DNA of 64,000 nucleotides. Origin: Rhodopseudomonas_A palustris_F (lineage in GTDB: Bacteria; Pseudomonadota; Alphaproteobacteria; Rhizobiales; Xanthobacteraceae). Shown one piece after another: positions 1-10,905 of the stretch; the stretch's first letter is position 1, and each line of letters starts with the position of its first letter. The translations under genes were made by a program, and so were the position numbers. Below the pieces are notes generated by a model, which saw only the letters and a list, made by a program, of their open reading frames with translations, was not told the DNA's origin and searched no databases. The DNA lies in contig NC_007925.1 in assembly GCF_000013745.1 (NCBI RefSeq), positions 1 to 64,000 of the forward strand, in the 5' to 3' direction.

Positions 1-757
1 GGTTAAAATTTGACGAAGGTTTTAGCGGGCGCAAAGCCGATTTTGGCGCCGTGTAGCAACAATCAATTCCGTTGCGGGAAACCGGACGTCGTGTATTTCT
101 TAACCCGTTCGCGACGCCCACGGCTCTTCAGATCAGCGCGGTTTGAGAACCTGGGGCGGACACGCAAATCGGCGGCGGTATGCGGGTTAGCGACGCTTTC
201 CAAGCGAAGGACGGATTGCAACTCATAGCAATGTGAGGACGGTTGACCTATGCCGAAATTCTCGAACGAAGTGTTCTCAACCGAACAGTTCGCCACCGGG
301 AAAGACGCAGCGGCCCTCCGCAGCCGATCGAGCCGAAAGCGTAAGGACGGGAGCGCGCTGTGCTCCTGAACGAAAGTGGTCCGTCGCGGGCTAGAATTTT
401 GAGTTGGTAAGACGACAGCTTGCCGCGCGGTGCGCGGCGAGAGGGGGAGGCTTTATGCGCAACGAACTGGCTGCTTCATTTGATCGAGGCTCATTGACCG
501 TTCCGGACTCATTGACGGCCGCGGTTTTCTTCGACGACGCGCATTGCGCACGCCCCCCCACCATTTCCCCGGGCGGACCGCTCAGTCCTTTCTAAACGAG
601 CGACACACCCTTCCTGCACTTGATGGCTGCCAGCGGCACTCCGCCGAGCGGTCGATCTCTGGCCGAAGGGCGCTTTTGGCGCGCGGCGATGGCCGCCTTG
701 CGGCTCGCCCGCGCCATCATCCCGGAACATTCCTCTTTCTGAAAAGTCGCCGATCAA
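1..757. other. Non-coding region upstream of dnaA
   Basis: I see no convincing gene here; the short reading frames have no family resemblance and no good ribosome binding sites. I looked for canonical DnaA boxes (TTATCCACA and close variants) and found none, so the region is not supported as the replication origin even though dnaA follows. Around 270-288 there is a short inverted repeat (TGTTC, 6 nt, GAACA) of unknown meaning. The dnaA promoter is expected in the last 200 bases but no strong -35/-10 pair stands out. Confidence 0.6.
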
Positions 758-2179
758 ATGACAAACATCGAACAGGATCGCTGGTCACGGGTTAAGGGCC
801 GCTTGCGCTCAAGCGTCGGTGAAGACGTTTACTCGAGCTGGTTCGCCCGGATGGATCTGGAAAGCGTGCAGCCCGAAAGCGTGCACCTGTCGGTCCCGAC
901 GCGATTCCTGAAGAGCTGGATCCAGACGCATTATTCCGATCGCGTGCTGAGCTGCTGGCAGGCCGAGATGCCGCAGGTGCATCGCGTCGACCTCACCGTG
1001 CGCACCGCGATGCGCTGTGCCGCGCCCGCCAAGGACGCGCCGGCGCACGCCGAGCCGCGCCGCGACGATGGCCGCCCGGCACCCGAGCTGCGCGCCACAG
1101 CGATCGCGCCGGTGTCCGCCACACATGAAGCGCTCGGCGGCTCGCCGCTCGATCCGCGGCTGACCTTCGGCAGCTTCGTGATCGGCCGCTCCAACACGCT
1201 GGCGCATGCCGCAGCAAGACAGGTCGCGGAAGGCCGCCGCGGCGATCCGGTGATGTTCAATCCGCTCTACATTCACTCCGGCGTTGGTCTCGGCAAAACC
1301 CATCTGCTGCAGGCGGTGACCTGGGCCGGCAATTCCGGCACCGAACGCAAGGTGCTGTATCTCACCGCCGAGAAATTCATGTACGGCTTCGTCGCGGCGC
1401 TGAAATCGCAGACCGCGCTGGCCTTCAAGGAAGCGCTGCGCGGCATCGACGTGCTGGTGATCGACGATCTGCAGTTCCTGCAAGGCAAGACCACGCAGGC
1501 GGAGTTCTGCCACACCCTGAACGCGCTGATCGATGCCGGCCGCCAGGTGGTGATCGCCGCCGATCGGCCGCCGTCGGACCTGGAGAGCCTCGACGAGCGG
1601 GTGCGCTCGCGGCTCGCCGGCGGCCTCGTCGTCGAAATGGCCTCGCTCGGCGAGGATCTGCGGCTCGGTATCCTGAAATCGCGGGTCACCGCGGCCCGCG
1701 CGCATCACGCGAGCTTCGACGTGCCGCTACCGGTGTTGGAATATCTCGCCCGCACCATCACCCACAACGGCCGCGACCTCGAAGGCGCGATCAATCGCCT
1801 TTTGGCGCACTCCAAGCTGAACGCCCAGCCGGTGACGCTGGAAATGGCCGAGCGGGAAATCCGCGACCTGGTCCGTCCGCAGGAGCCGAAGCGGATCAAG
1901 ATCGAAGACATTCAGCGCGTGGTGGCACGGCAATACAATGTCAGCCGCTCCGACTTGCTGTCATCCCGCCGCACCGCCAATGTGGTGCGGCCGCGCCAGG
2001 TGGCGATGTATCTGGCCAAGACGCTGACGCTACGCTCGCTGCCGGAGATCGGCCGCAGGTTCGGCGGCCGCGACCACACCACGGTGTTGCACGCGGTTCG
2101 CAAGATCGAAGGGCTGGTCGCCAAGGATACGGCGTTGTCCGACGAGGTGGAACTGCTGAAGCGCCAGCTCCAGGAATAA
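758..2179 (+). CDS. dnaA: Chromosomal replication initiator DnaA
   Basis: DnaA is the AAA+ ATPase that binds DnaA boxes at the origin, melts the duplex and recruits the DnaB helicase. The 473-residue product has the full layout: N-terminal helicase-contacting domain (about 1-85), a variable Ala/Pro-rich linker (about 86-130), the AAA+ core with Walker A GVGLGKT at 175-181 and Walker B VLVIDDLQF at 232-240, and the C-terminal DNA-binding helix-turn-helix with the signature GGRDHTTVLHAVRKIE at 436-451. Length matches alphaproteobacterial DnaA (about 470). It is followed after 295 nt by dnaN, the usual order at the chromosome zero point in this group. The ATG at 758 gives the expected N-terminus. 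Confidence 0.98.
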   Translation: MTNIEQDRWSRVKGRLRSSVGEDVYSSWFARMDLESVQPESVHLSVPTRFLKSWIQTHYSDRVLSCWQAEMPQVHRVDLTVRTAMRCAAPAKDAPAHAEPRRDDGRPAPELRATAIAPVSATHEALGGSPLDPRLTFGSFVIGRSNTLAHAAARQVAEGRRGDPVMFNPLYIHSGVGLGKTHLLQAVTWAGNSGTERKVLYLTAEKFMYGFVAALKSQTALAFKEALRGIDVLVIDDLQFLQGKTTQAEFCHTLNALIDAGRQVVIAADRPPSDLESLDERVRSRLAGGLVVEMASLGEDLRLGILKSRVTAARAHHASFDVPLPVLEYLARTITHNGRDLEGAINRLLAHSKLNAQPVTLEMAEREIRDLVRPQEPKRIKIEDIQRVVARQYNVSRSDLLSSRRTANVVRPRQVAMYLAKTLTLRSLPEIGRRFGGRDHTTVLHAVRKIEGLVAKDTALSDEVELLKRQLQE

Positions 2180-2474
2180 CCTCAAGGGAGGCGCCCTCGG
2201 CAACAGCGGCACCGACGCCGCGGTCGGCGCCGCGGCCCGCGCGACTGCGGCCGCGTTGTGGCGGCGCGCCGCCGGATCGGCAAAACGTGGGGACCCCGCC
2301 TGCTCACTCTTGCACTTGGCGCGCAACCACGTCACCTTGCGATCCCCCGCAGGCGTGAGCGAAATCCCTTTGCTTGCGCCTTCGGTGTCAATCGCCACGA
2401 CGCCCCCTCCGGGCGGTCGGGCTTTCCATCACATGTCCAAACATGATGTGGATCTGGATCGGGCGGGTTTTGCA

Positions 2475-3593
2475 ATGAAGGTCACCGTCGAACGCGCGCA
2501 ACTGTTGAAATCGCTGGGCCACGTCCATCGCGTAGTCGAGCGGCGAAACACGATTCCGATCCTCGGCAACGTGCTGCTGCGCGCCGAAAAGGGCCGGCTG
2601 TCGCTGAAGGCGACCGACCTCGACCTCGAGGTCACCGAAACCCTGCCGGCGGAGACCGCAACCGGCGGCTCCACCACGGTGCCGGCGCACATGTTCTACG
2701 ACATCGTCCGCAAGCTGCCGGACGGCTCGCAGATCGTGCTGGAAAGCGACGGCGAGCGCGCCGTACTGGCGATTCGCGCCGGGCGCTCGCGCTTTACGCT
2801 GCAGACCCTGCCGGAAAACGACTTCCCCGATCTCGCCGCCGGCGAGATGACGCATTCCTTCACGCTCACCGCCGCCGACGTCAAACGGCTGATCGATCGC
2901 ACCCAGTTCGCGATCTCCACCGAAGAGACCCGCTACTACCTCAACGGCATTTATCTGCACGGCGCCGGCACCGCTGCGGCGGCGACGCTGCGCGCGGTCG
3001 CCACCGATGGCCATCGTTTGGCGCAGGTCGACCTGCCGCTGCCCTCGGGCGCCGCCGGCATGCCCGGGGTGATCGTGCCGCGCAAGACGGTGGGCGAAGT
3101 GCAGCGCTTGATCGAGGACACCGAGGCCGCCGTCGGCATCGAATTGTCGGTCGGCAAGATCCGCTTCACGCTCGGCGACGTGGTGCTGACCTCGAAATTG
3201 ATCGACGGCACCTTCCCGGATTACGGCCGGGTGATCCCGCAGAACAACGACAAGGAACTGGTCGTCGACAAGAAGGACTTTGAGGCCGCGGTGGACCGCG
3301 TCTCGACCATCTCTTCAGAACGCGGCCGCGCGGTGAAGCTGGCCTTGAGTGCGGGCAAGCTGGTGTTGTCGGTGACCAATCCGGATTCCGGCAGCGCCAC
3401 CGAAGAGCTCGAGGTCGAATACGCCTCCGACGCGCTCGATATCGGTTTCAACTCGCGCTACCTTTTGGACATCGCCGCCCAGATCGAAGGCGAAGTCGCG
3501 GTGCTGAAGCTCGCCGATCCCGGCTCGCCGACGCTGGTGCAGGACCGCGACGCCAAGGGCGCGCTCTACGTGCTGATGCCGATGCGGGTGTAA
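2475..3593 (+). CDS. dnaN: DNA polymerase III beta sliding clamp
   Basis: The beta clamp is a ring-shaped homodimer that tethers DNA polymerase III to DNA. I place the start at the ATG at 2475, which gives a 372-residue protein beginning MKVTVERAQLLKSL, the classic clamp N-terminus; the reading frame stays open about 220 nt further upstream but that extension is low-complexity and unlike the family. Three structurally repeated clamp domains are expected at roughly 1-120, 130-250 and 255-372, and the C-terminus ends in the characteristic YVLMPMRV. It lies between dnaA and recF, the standard replication cluster. The 295 nt between dnaA and dnaN hold no gene and probably its promoter. Confidence 0.97.
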   Translation: MKVTVERAQLLKSLGHVHRVVERRNTIPILGNVLLRAEKGRLSLKATDLDLEVTETLPAETATGGSTTVPAHMFYDIVRKLPDGSQIVLESDGERAVLAIRAGRSRFTLQTLPENDFPDLAAGEMTHSFTLTAADVKRLIDRTQFAISTEETRYYLNGIYLHGAGTAAAATLRAVATDGHRLAQVDLPLPSGAAGMPGVIVPRKTVGEVQRLIEDTEAAVGIELSVGKIRFTLGDVVLTSKLIDGTFPDYGRVIPQNNDKELVVDKKDFEAAVDRVSTISSERGRAVKLALSAGKLVLSVTNPDSGSATEELEVEYASDALDIGFNSRYLLDIAAQIEGEVAVLKLADPGSPTLVQDRDAKGALYVLMPMRV

Positions 3594-3612
3594 GCCTGCC
3601 ATACAATAGGCG

Positions 3613-3712
3613 GTCATCGCCCGGCTTGACCGGGCGACTCGGTATTGCAGAGCGTTTCGCTCCGGTACTGTCGCTCTGCAATACTGGGCCCTCCGCTGTC
3701 GCGCAGGGTGAC
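3613..3712. repeat. Palindromic interspersed repeat (GTCATCGCCCGGC type)
   Basis: About 100 bp of nested inverted repeats between dnaN and recF. The ends GTCATC and GGTGAC are near-complementary, GCCCGG-N5-CCGGGC forms a perfect hairpin at 3619-3635, and a perfect 13-bp inverted repeat lies at 3642-3654 and 3672-3684. This composite look is typical of the REP-like elements spread through Bradyrhizobium and Rhodopseudomonas intergenic DNA. Its right end is about 55 nt from the recF start codon, so it is inside or next to the recF leader. Confidence 0.75.
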
Positions 3713-3767
3713 AGCAGAAACTGCCGCGGCTCATTGCAACGACTTTGACAAAGTCCAAGACCTGCCA

Positions 3768-4907
3768 ATGACCGTCTCAAAGATCCATCGCCTGACGCTG
3801 ACGCATTTCCGCAATTATCGCGCGGCGAGCGTGACGGTGCGCGGCGACGTCGTGGTGCTGGTGGGGCCGAACGGCGCTGGCAAGACCAATTGCCTGGAGG
3901 CGATCTCGCTGTTGTCGCCGGGCCGCGGCTTGCGCCGCGCCACGCTCGACGACATCGCCGACAACCATGGCGATGGCTCCTGGGCGGTCTCCGCCGAAGT
4001 CGAAGGCGCGCTCGGCCTCGCCACGCTCGGCACCGGCATCGATCCGCGCACCGAGGCCGCCGCGACCACAAGGCGCTGCCGGATCGACCGCGAGAATGTC
4101 GGCTCGGCGGCGGCGTTCGGCGATCATCTGCGGATGGTGTGGCTGACGCCGGCGATGGACGGGCTGTTTCTCGGCGCGGCCTCCGAGCGGCGGCGGTTCT
4201 TCGACCGGCTGGTGCTGGCGATCGACAGCCAGCATTCCTCGCGCGTTTCCGCACTCGACCGCAGCCTGCGTTCGCGCAACCGGCTGCTGGAGCAGCGCAG
4301 CCACGATAGCCACTGGCTGGATGCGATCGAGCGCGAAACCGCCGAACTCGCGGTCGCGGTGGCGGCAATGCGCGGCGAGACCGTGACCCGGCTCGCCGCG
4401 GCCCTGGCGCAACGCAGCGCCGACTCGGCGTTTCCGTCGGCGACCATCGCGCTCGACGGCTGGATGGAAAACGCGCTTCGTTCCGAGCCCGCCACCGCGG
4501 TGGAAGACCGCTATCGCACCTCATTGCGCGACAACCGCGCGCGCGACGCCGCCGCCGGACGCACCTTGGACGGTCCGCATCTCACCGATCTGCGGGTGAT
4601 CTACACGCCGAAGAACATGCCGGCGCGGGACGCCTCCACCGGCGAACAGAAGGCGCTGCTGATCGGCCTGGTGCTGGCGCACGCTTACCTGGTCGCCGAG
4701 ATGACCGGCATCACGCCGCTGTTGCTACTCGACGAGGTGGTGGCGCATCTCGATCCGTCTCGCCGCAAGGCGCTGTTCGGCGAATTGGCGCGACTCGGCG
4801 CGCAGGTCTGGATGACCGGCGCCGACCCCGCGGCGTTCGTCGATCTCGGCGAAGGCGGCGAGCTGTTCGAGGTCGATAACGGCCGCATCGCGCCGCACGG
4901 CGGTTAG
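3768..4907 (+). CDS. recF: DNA replication and repair ATPase RecF
   Basis: RecF is an SMC-like ATPase that works with RecO and RecR to load RecA at single-strand gaps. The 379-residue product starts at the ATG at 3768 (MTVSKIHRL), giving the family N-terminus; upstream in-frame codons run through the palindromic repeat and are not credible coding. Visible motifs are Walker A GPNGAGKT at 33-40, the ABC-type signature around STGEQKALL, and Walker B LLLLDEVVAHLD near the C-terminus. It follows dnaN in the standard order. The next gene should normally be gyrB, but an unrelated repeat protein intervenes here. Confidence 0.96.
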   Translation: MTVSKIHRLTLTHFRNYRAASVTVRGDVVVLVGPNGAGKTNCLEAISLLSPGRGLRRATLDDIADNHGDGSWAVSAEVEGALGLATLGTGIDPRTEAAATTRRCRIDRENVGSAAAFGDHLRMVWLTPAMDGLFLGAASERRRFFDRLVLAIDSQHSSRVSALDRSLRSRNRLLEQRSHDSHWLDAIERETAELAVAVAAMRGETVTRLAAALAQRSADSAFPSATIALDGWMENALRSEPATAVEDRYRTSLRDNRARDAAAGRTLDGPHLTDLRVIYTPKNMPARDASTGEQKALLIGLVLAHAYLVAEMTGITPLLLLDEVVAHLDPSRRKALFGELARLGAQVWMTGADPAAFVDLGEGGELFEVDNGRIAPHGG

Positions 4908-5105
4908 CGCATCGTCCGATCGCCCGATCCTGCTACTTCGACCGCGGCATCCCGACGCGCACGCCAAGTGCTACCCGATACCATTGATACCAGCGATGCA
5001 TGACAAAATGTCGCGAAGGCGATGCCGCAGCATTTACAATGTCTTCACCATGTTAGGCGAACCATGCGGCAGCCGTTTTAGCCCCCGTGATGGTGGACGC
5101 TTCCG

Positions 5106-6350
5106 ATGTACATCGCCTCCTCGAACAGCAGCGCCGGCAATAGCTCCATCCAAAGCCAGGCGGCGGACCAACCGGCGCGGCAGAAGGCCGGCAGCGGCGC
5201 GTCGGACGGCCCGGCCAACGACGCAGCTTCGTCGAAAGCCGCAGCCAACCCGGCGACCAGGATCGAAATATCGAGCTACGCCCGCCGCTTATTGGCACGT
5301 GCCAGCGCCGAGCAAGCCGTCGTGGCGCAGCTGTTGGCGCAGATCAACGCGCTCCGGCACGGCACGTCGTCGGTCGGCGCCCCGAGCGGCCCCGGCGACT
5401 ACGCCACGATCACCACCGGGTCCGGCGACGACGTCATCGAAGCCGCGCGCTACGCCACCATCAATGCCGGCGACGGCAACAACACGATCTCAACCTACGA
5501 CTATGCCACGATCAGTACCGGGGCAGGCAACGACGCGATCGATAGCTACGGCTACGCCACCATCGACGCCGGCGGCGGCGACAACCGGGTCAGCACCTAC
5601 GATCATTCCACCGTCTCGACCGGCGCCGGCAATGACGTCATCAACACCTATGGCTGGTCAACCGTGAACGCCGGCGACGGCAACAACACGGTCAGCACCT
5701 ACAACCATTCCACCGTCGCCACCGGTGCCGGCGACGACGTTATCAGCACCTATGGCTGGTCCACCGTGAACGCCGGCGGCGGCAACAACACGGTCAGCAC
5801 CTACAGCCATTCCACCGTTGCGACCGGCGCCGGCGACGACGTTATCAGCACCTATGGCTGGTCCACCGTGAATGCCGGCGACGGCAACAACAGGGTCAGC
5901 ACCTACAACCATTCCACCGTCGCCACCGGATCCGGCAACGACGTCATCAGCACCTACGACCACTCCACCATCGACGCTGGCGCCGGCAACGACGTCATCA
6001 GCACCTCCAACCACTCCACCATCGACGCCGGCGCCGGCAACGACGTCATCACCGCCGGCGGCTTTTCCACCATCACCGGCGGCCGTGGCGACGATTCGAT
6101 CCAGATCGACGGTTGGGCCGCCACCGTGGCGTTCGGCCAGGGCGACGGCCACGACACGATTCGCTCCGGCCGCGACCTGACGCTGGCCATCAGCGGCTAT
6201 TCGCAATCCGACGTCACCGTGACGCGCAAGGACGGCACCGCGGTGATCAGTTTCAAGGGTTCCGAGGATTCGATCGTGCTCGATCTCGCCGGCAATGGGT
6301 CGGCGAAGCTGAGCTTTGCCGACCATTCGACGCTGAACGTCAGCGCGTAA
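5106..6350 (+). CDS. RTX-like 17-residue-repeat protein between recF and gyrB
   Basis: The 414-residue protein has no cleavable signal peptide. Residues 1-98 are Ser/Ala-rich with a short helical stretch (about 55-85). Residues 99-336 consist of fourteen consecutive 17-residue units of the form [YHWF]-[AS]-T-[IV]-x-x-G-x-G-x-[DN]-x-[IV]-x-x-x-x. Each contains a GxGxDx[IV]-like turn resembling the RTX nonapeptide (GGxGxDxUx), which binds calcium in a parallel beta-roll. The C-terminal 78 residues are a non-repeat beta-rich cap. Lack of a signal peptide with RTX-like repeats suggests type I secretion, but no ABC exporter or membrane fusion gene lies in the window. It breaks the usual recF-gyrB adjacency and looks like an insertion. 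The repeat assignment is certain; function and secretion are inference. Confidence 0.8.
   Translation: MYIASSNSSAGNSSIQSQAADQPARQKAGSGASDGPANDAASSKAAANPATRIEISSYARRLLARASAEQAVVAQLLAQINALRHGTSSVGAPSGPGDYATITTGSGDDVIEAARYATINAGDGNNTISTYDYATISTGAGNDAIDSYGYATIDAGGGDNRVSTYDHSTVSTGAGNDVINTYGWSTVNAGDGNNTVSTYNHSTVATGAGDDVISTYGWSTVNAGGGNNTVSTYSHSTVATGAGDDVISTYGWSTVNAGDGNNRVSTYNHSTVATGSGNDVISTYDHSTIDAGAGNDVISTSNHSTIDAGAGNDVITAGGFSTITGGRGDDSIQIDGWAATVAFGQGDGHDTIRSGRDLTLAISGYSQSDVTVTRKDGTAVISFKGSEDSIVLDLAGNGSAKLSFADHSTLNVSA
5400..6113 (+). repeat. Fourteen tandem 51-bp coding repeats with a 102-bp higher-order period
   Basis: The repeat block is exactly 714 bp, 14 units of 51 bp (17 codons), without frame slippage. 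In the middle, units beginning with His alternate with units beginning with Trp, giving a 34-residue or 102-bp super-repeat. The best-conserved copies at about 5655-5909 are nearly identical in DNA, with Trp-type units beginning at about 5655, 5757 and 5859. Outer units have diverged more (Tyr-type at the start, Phe-type at the end). This suggests recent amplification of a two-unit block in the centre. Confidence 0.9.
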
Positions 6351-6601
6351 AATCGTAACGCGAACGGCGCCGCGGCGGCGCGCCTCGCGGGCCGGCCAAG
6401 GCCGCTTTTAAACCCGCGCACAGCGCTGTTTCCAGGGTTCCAAAACGGCCCGTCCGGGTCTTGAAAAACCCGCAAAAAATCCCATTTATTCAATAACTTG
6501 TTGCCTGCGACTTTGCGCTAGGCGTAGACCCTCTTTCGTGGCACAAAGGCGCGGTTAAGACGAAGTTTTCGCGTTGATTCGACGCATCCCAAAGGCCCCT
6601 C

Positions 6602-9043
<2,442 letters not shown>

Positions 9044-9074
9044 GCGGCGGCTGCCGAACCCGATCGCTCGATCA

Positions 9075-9695
9075 CTACGGATCAGACCCGCCTGGTTCGT
9101 AGGCTTCGGAGGCAGGCTCGACGAGTTTCGGCTTAGGTCGAAACTCCAACCCCGCGTAGATGTCTCGCAACTCCAGCCGGACCTCCAATCGGTCGAGACG
9201 GATCGCGGCGTCCAGCCCTTCAACGACAATGGCCGTCCAGATCCGGTCCTGGGCGCGATAATGAAAATGCACTTTCGGACTGGCGGTGTCCACCAACAGA
9301 ATGTAGTCAAGCGTCGGAAGCGACTGATATTCCGCAAGCTTGATCGTCACGTCGATGCCCCCGGTCGTGGGAGACAAAACCTCGACCACCAGCGATGGCT
9401 GGTCGGCGACCAGCGAGGCATCATCCGCCGTGCCGCAATCGACGCCGAGATCGGGCATTCGCCGGGTCGCTGGCGACGTCGCGACGTAGGTGTCGCCGGT
9501 GAAGGTCTGACACCGGCCGCCACGGGTTTGCAGGTTGAGCGCGGTGATGAGATTGACGACGATATGATCGTGCCTGCGTCCGGCGCCGGCCATCATGACG
9601 ACCTCGCCATCGACGAGTTCGTATCGCCCTTCCTGCCCGGCGATCCAGGCGAAGAACGCTTCCGGCGCAATCTTGGGAATGTGAGACGGCCGCAT
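9075..9695 (-). CDS. Uma2 family (DUF820) restriction-endonuclease-like protein
   Basis: Proteins of this family have a PD-(D/E)XK nuclease fold; they are abundant in cyanobacteria and scattered in other bacteria, and their biological role is largely unknown. This 206-residue product shows the typical run: an N-terminal helix with the YELVDGEVV strand-turn, the acidic PDLGVDCG segment, and VVEVLSP with the catalytic-site Glu, followed by a C-terminal basic-aromatic region with LVDT. It is convergent with gyrB, with 31 nt between the two stop codons. The nearest genes give no functional link. The family call is good; activity is not shown. Confidence 0.85.
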   Translation of the reverse strand: MRPSHIPKIAPEAFFAWIAGQEGRYELVDGEVVMMAGAGRRHDHIVVNLITALNLQTRGGRCQTFTGDTYVATSPATRRMPDLGVDCGTADDASLVADQPSLVVEVLSPTTGGIDVTIKLAEYQSLPTLDYILLVDTASPKVHFHYRAQDRIWTAIVVEGLDAAIRLDRLEVRLELRDIYAGLEFRPKPKLVEPASEAYEPGGSDP

Positions 9696-9806
9696 GGCTC
9701 GTTAGATACCATCCATCCCGATTGACGACAACTCGGAGCCTTTGTGGGGGTTCGGTCCGCGCGCCTGAGACGCTGTTATACCGGACACGAGCAGCGTGAA
9801 CTGCGA

Positions 9807-9871
9807 GCGAACACGGAATCTCGCCGCCGAGCAGAGGAGAATCCGCTCGTGTTGCGAGATTCCCGGTTCGC
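9807..9871. repeat. Partial palindromic repeat (CGGAATCTCG / CGAGATTCCCGG arms)
   Basis: Imperfect inverted repeat with arms GCGAACACGGAATCTCG at 9807-9823 and CGAGATTCCCGGTTCGC at 9855-9871. It resembles the internal part of the GTCATTCCGGG-type element seen at 36460-36586, without the outer arms. It lies in the 264-nt gap between the Uma2 and Lrp-type genes, where no gene is seen. Confidence 0.6.
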
Positions 9872-9959
9872 TCTGTTCCATGGATCAACTGCACATAGGC
9901 GAGTCAGAGCCGCCGCCGGACACGACAGCCGACCGGCCGCGCCGAAGCGTCGCCGGCGG

Positions 9960-10469
9960 CTACGCCACTTCCAGCGCCGGCACCGGTAGCGCGGTGACCG
10001 ACTTGATCTTCTCCATCGCAAAGCGCGAGGTGACGTTCTTCAGCGCCACCGCGCTGATCAGCTTCTTGTAGAACACGTCGTAGGCGCGCATATCGGCGAC
10101 CACGACGCGCAGCATGTAGTCGACGTCGCCGGCCATCCGGTAAAACTCGATCACCTCCGGCATCGCGCTGACCGCGTCGGCGAATTTCTTCAGCCAGGCG
10201 TCGGAGTGATCGCCGCTTTCGATCGACACGAACACCGACAGCCCAAGCCCGATCTTGTTCTGATCGACCAACGCCACCCGTCGCATGATGACGCCGTCGC
10301 TCTCCAGCCGCTGGATCCGCTTCCAGCACGGCGTCGACGAAAGCCCGACGCGGTCACCGATCTCGGCCACCGAGAGCGACGCATCCTGCTGCAACACGGT
10401 CAGAATCTTGCGGTCAATGGCATCGATCCGGCGATGCGATTCAACCGGCGGCAGCGCGAGTTCGGCCAT
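9960..10469 (-). CDS. Lrp/AsnC family transcriptional regulator
   Basis: Feast/famine regulators bind DNA as dimers or octamers and respond to amino acids. The 169-residue product has the N-terminal winged helix-turn-helix (DRKILTVLQQDASLSVAEIG at about 18-37, then SSTPCWKRIQRLE) and the C-terminal alpha-beta RAM ligand domain. The latter contains the typical VIEFYRMAGDVDYMLRVV stretch. Length is right for the family (150-170). No amino-acid gene is adjacent, so the regulated target cannot be named; autoregulation is common in the family. Upstream sequence is AT-richer than its surroundings, consistent with a promoter at about 10480-10540. Confidence 0.93.
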   Translation of the reverse strand: MAELALPPVESHRRIDAIDRKILTVLQQDASLSVAEIGDRVGLSSTPCWKRIQRLESDGVIMRRVALVDQNKIGLGLSVFVSIESGDHSDAWLKKFADAVSAMPEVIEFYRMAGDVDYMLRVVVADMRAYDVFYKKLISAVALKNVTSRFAMEKIKSVTALPVPALEVA

Positions 10470-10680
10470 AGGTAGAACTTTCTTCTAAATTCACGGGCAA
10501 CTGGCATCATACTTGGGAGATTATTTCTCGCAAGCCTATTTTGCGCCGATGGATTGGAAAGGCCAGCAAAGCTGCGATCGCGGGCGGGAGCCCGCCCAAC
10601 GCGGCCGCGCGCAGCCGCGCGGACGCGGGACGTCCGGCCGGTTGCGGCAGTGAGCAATGCGCGGCATCGCCGGCTATTTG

Positions 10681-10905
10681 TCAGCTGGCGATGCGCCGGT
10701 CGCCGATCGCGGGCCGGCCGCGCCTTGTGTCGAGCGCCGAGGCATGACGCAGCGCCGCCTTGTGGGCGGCGCTCGGCGAACGGAAGCCTCGGCCGTCGAG
10801 ATCGTTGAAGTCGTGGGTGGCGGCGTGAAAGCGGAAGTAACGGCCGTCGCGGACCACAATGCCGGCGGCGCGCGATCGAACTTCGATGATGAATGCACTG
10901 GACAT
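10681..10905 (-). CDS. Small conserved-looking hypothetical protein
   Basis: A 74-residue reading frame starting MSSAFIIEVRSRAAGIVV. The beta-strand-rich first half (IIEV, GIVVRDG, YFRFHA) followed by a GRGFRSPSAAHKAA segment resembles small uncharacterised proteins I associate with Bradyrhizobium relatives, but I cannot name a domain. The alternative is a chance open frame in GC-rich DNA; the balanced composition, unlike the Arg/Pro-rich shadows around it, argues for a real gene. It stands alone between the Lrp-type gene and non-coding DNA. Confidence 0.5.
   Translation of the reverse strand: MSSAFIIEVRSRAAGIVVRDGRYFRFHAATHDFNDLDGRGFRSPSAAHKAALRHASALDTRRGRPAIGDRRIAS

Noticed and set aside
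268..292. LexA-like site near the left end
   Set aside because: GTTC repeats are 11 nt apart, not the 7 nt expected for the alphaproteobacterial LexA box.
1..757. Replication origin upstream of dnaA
   Set aside because: No DnaA boxes, AT-rich unwinding segment or repeat cluster visible; dnaA location alone does not define the origin in alphaproteobacteria.
5658..6326. Repeat-containing minus-strand frame of 222 residues
   Set aside because: Shadow of the RTX-like repeat gene; Gly/Val/Ala-rich pattern arises from the 51-bp DNA repeats.
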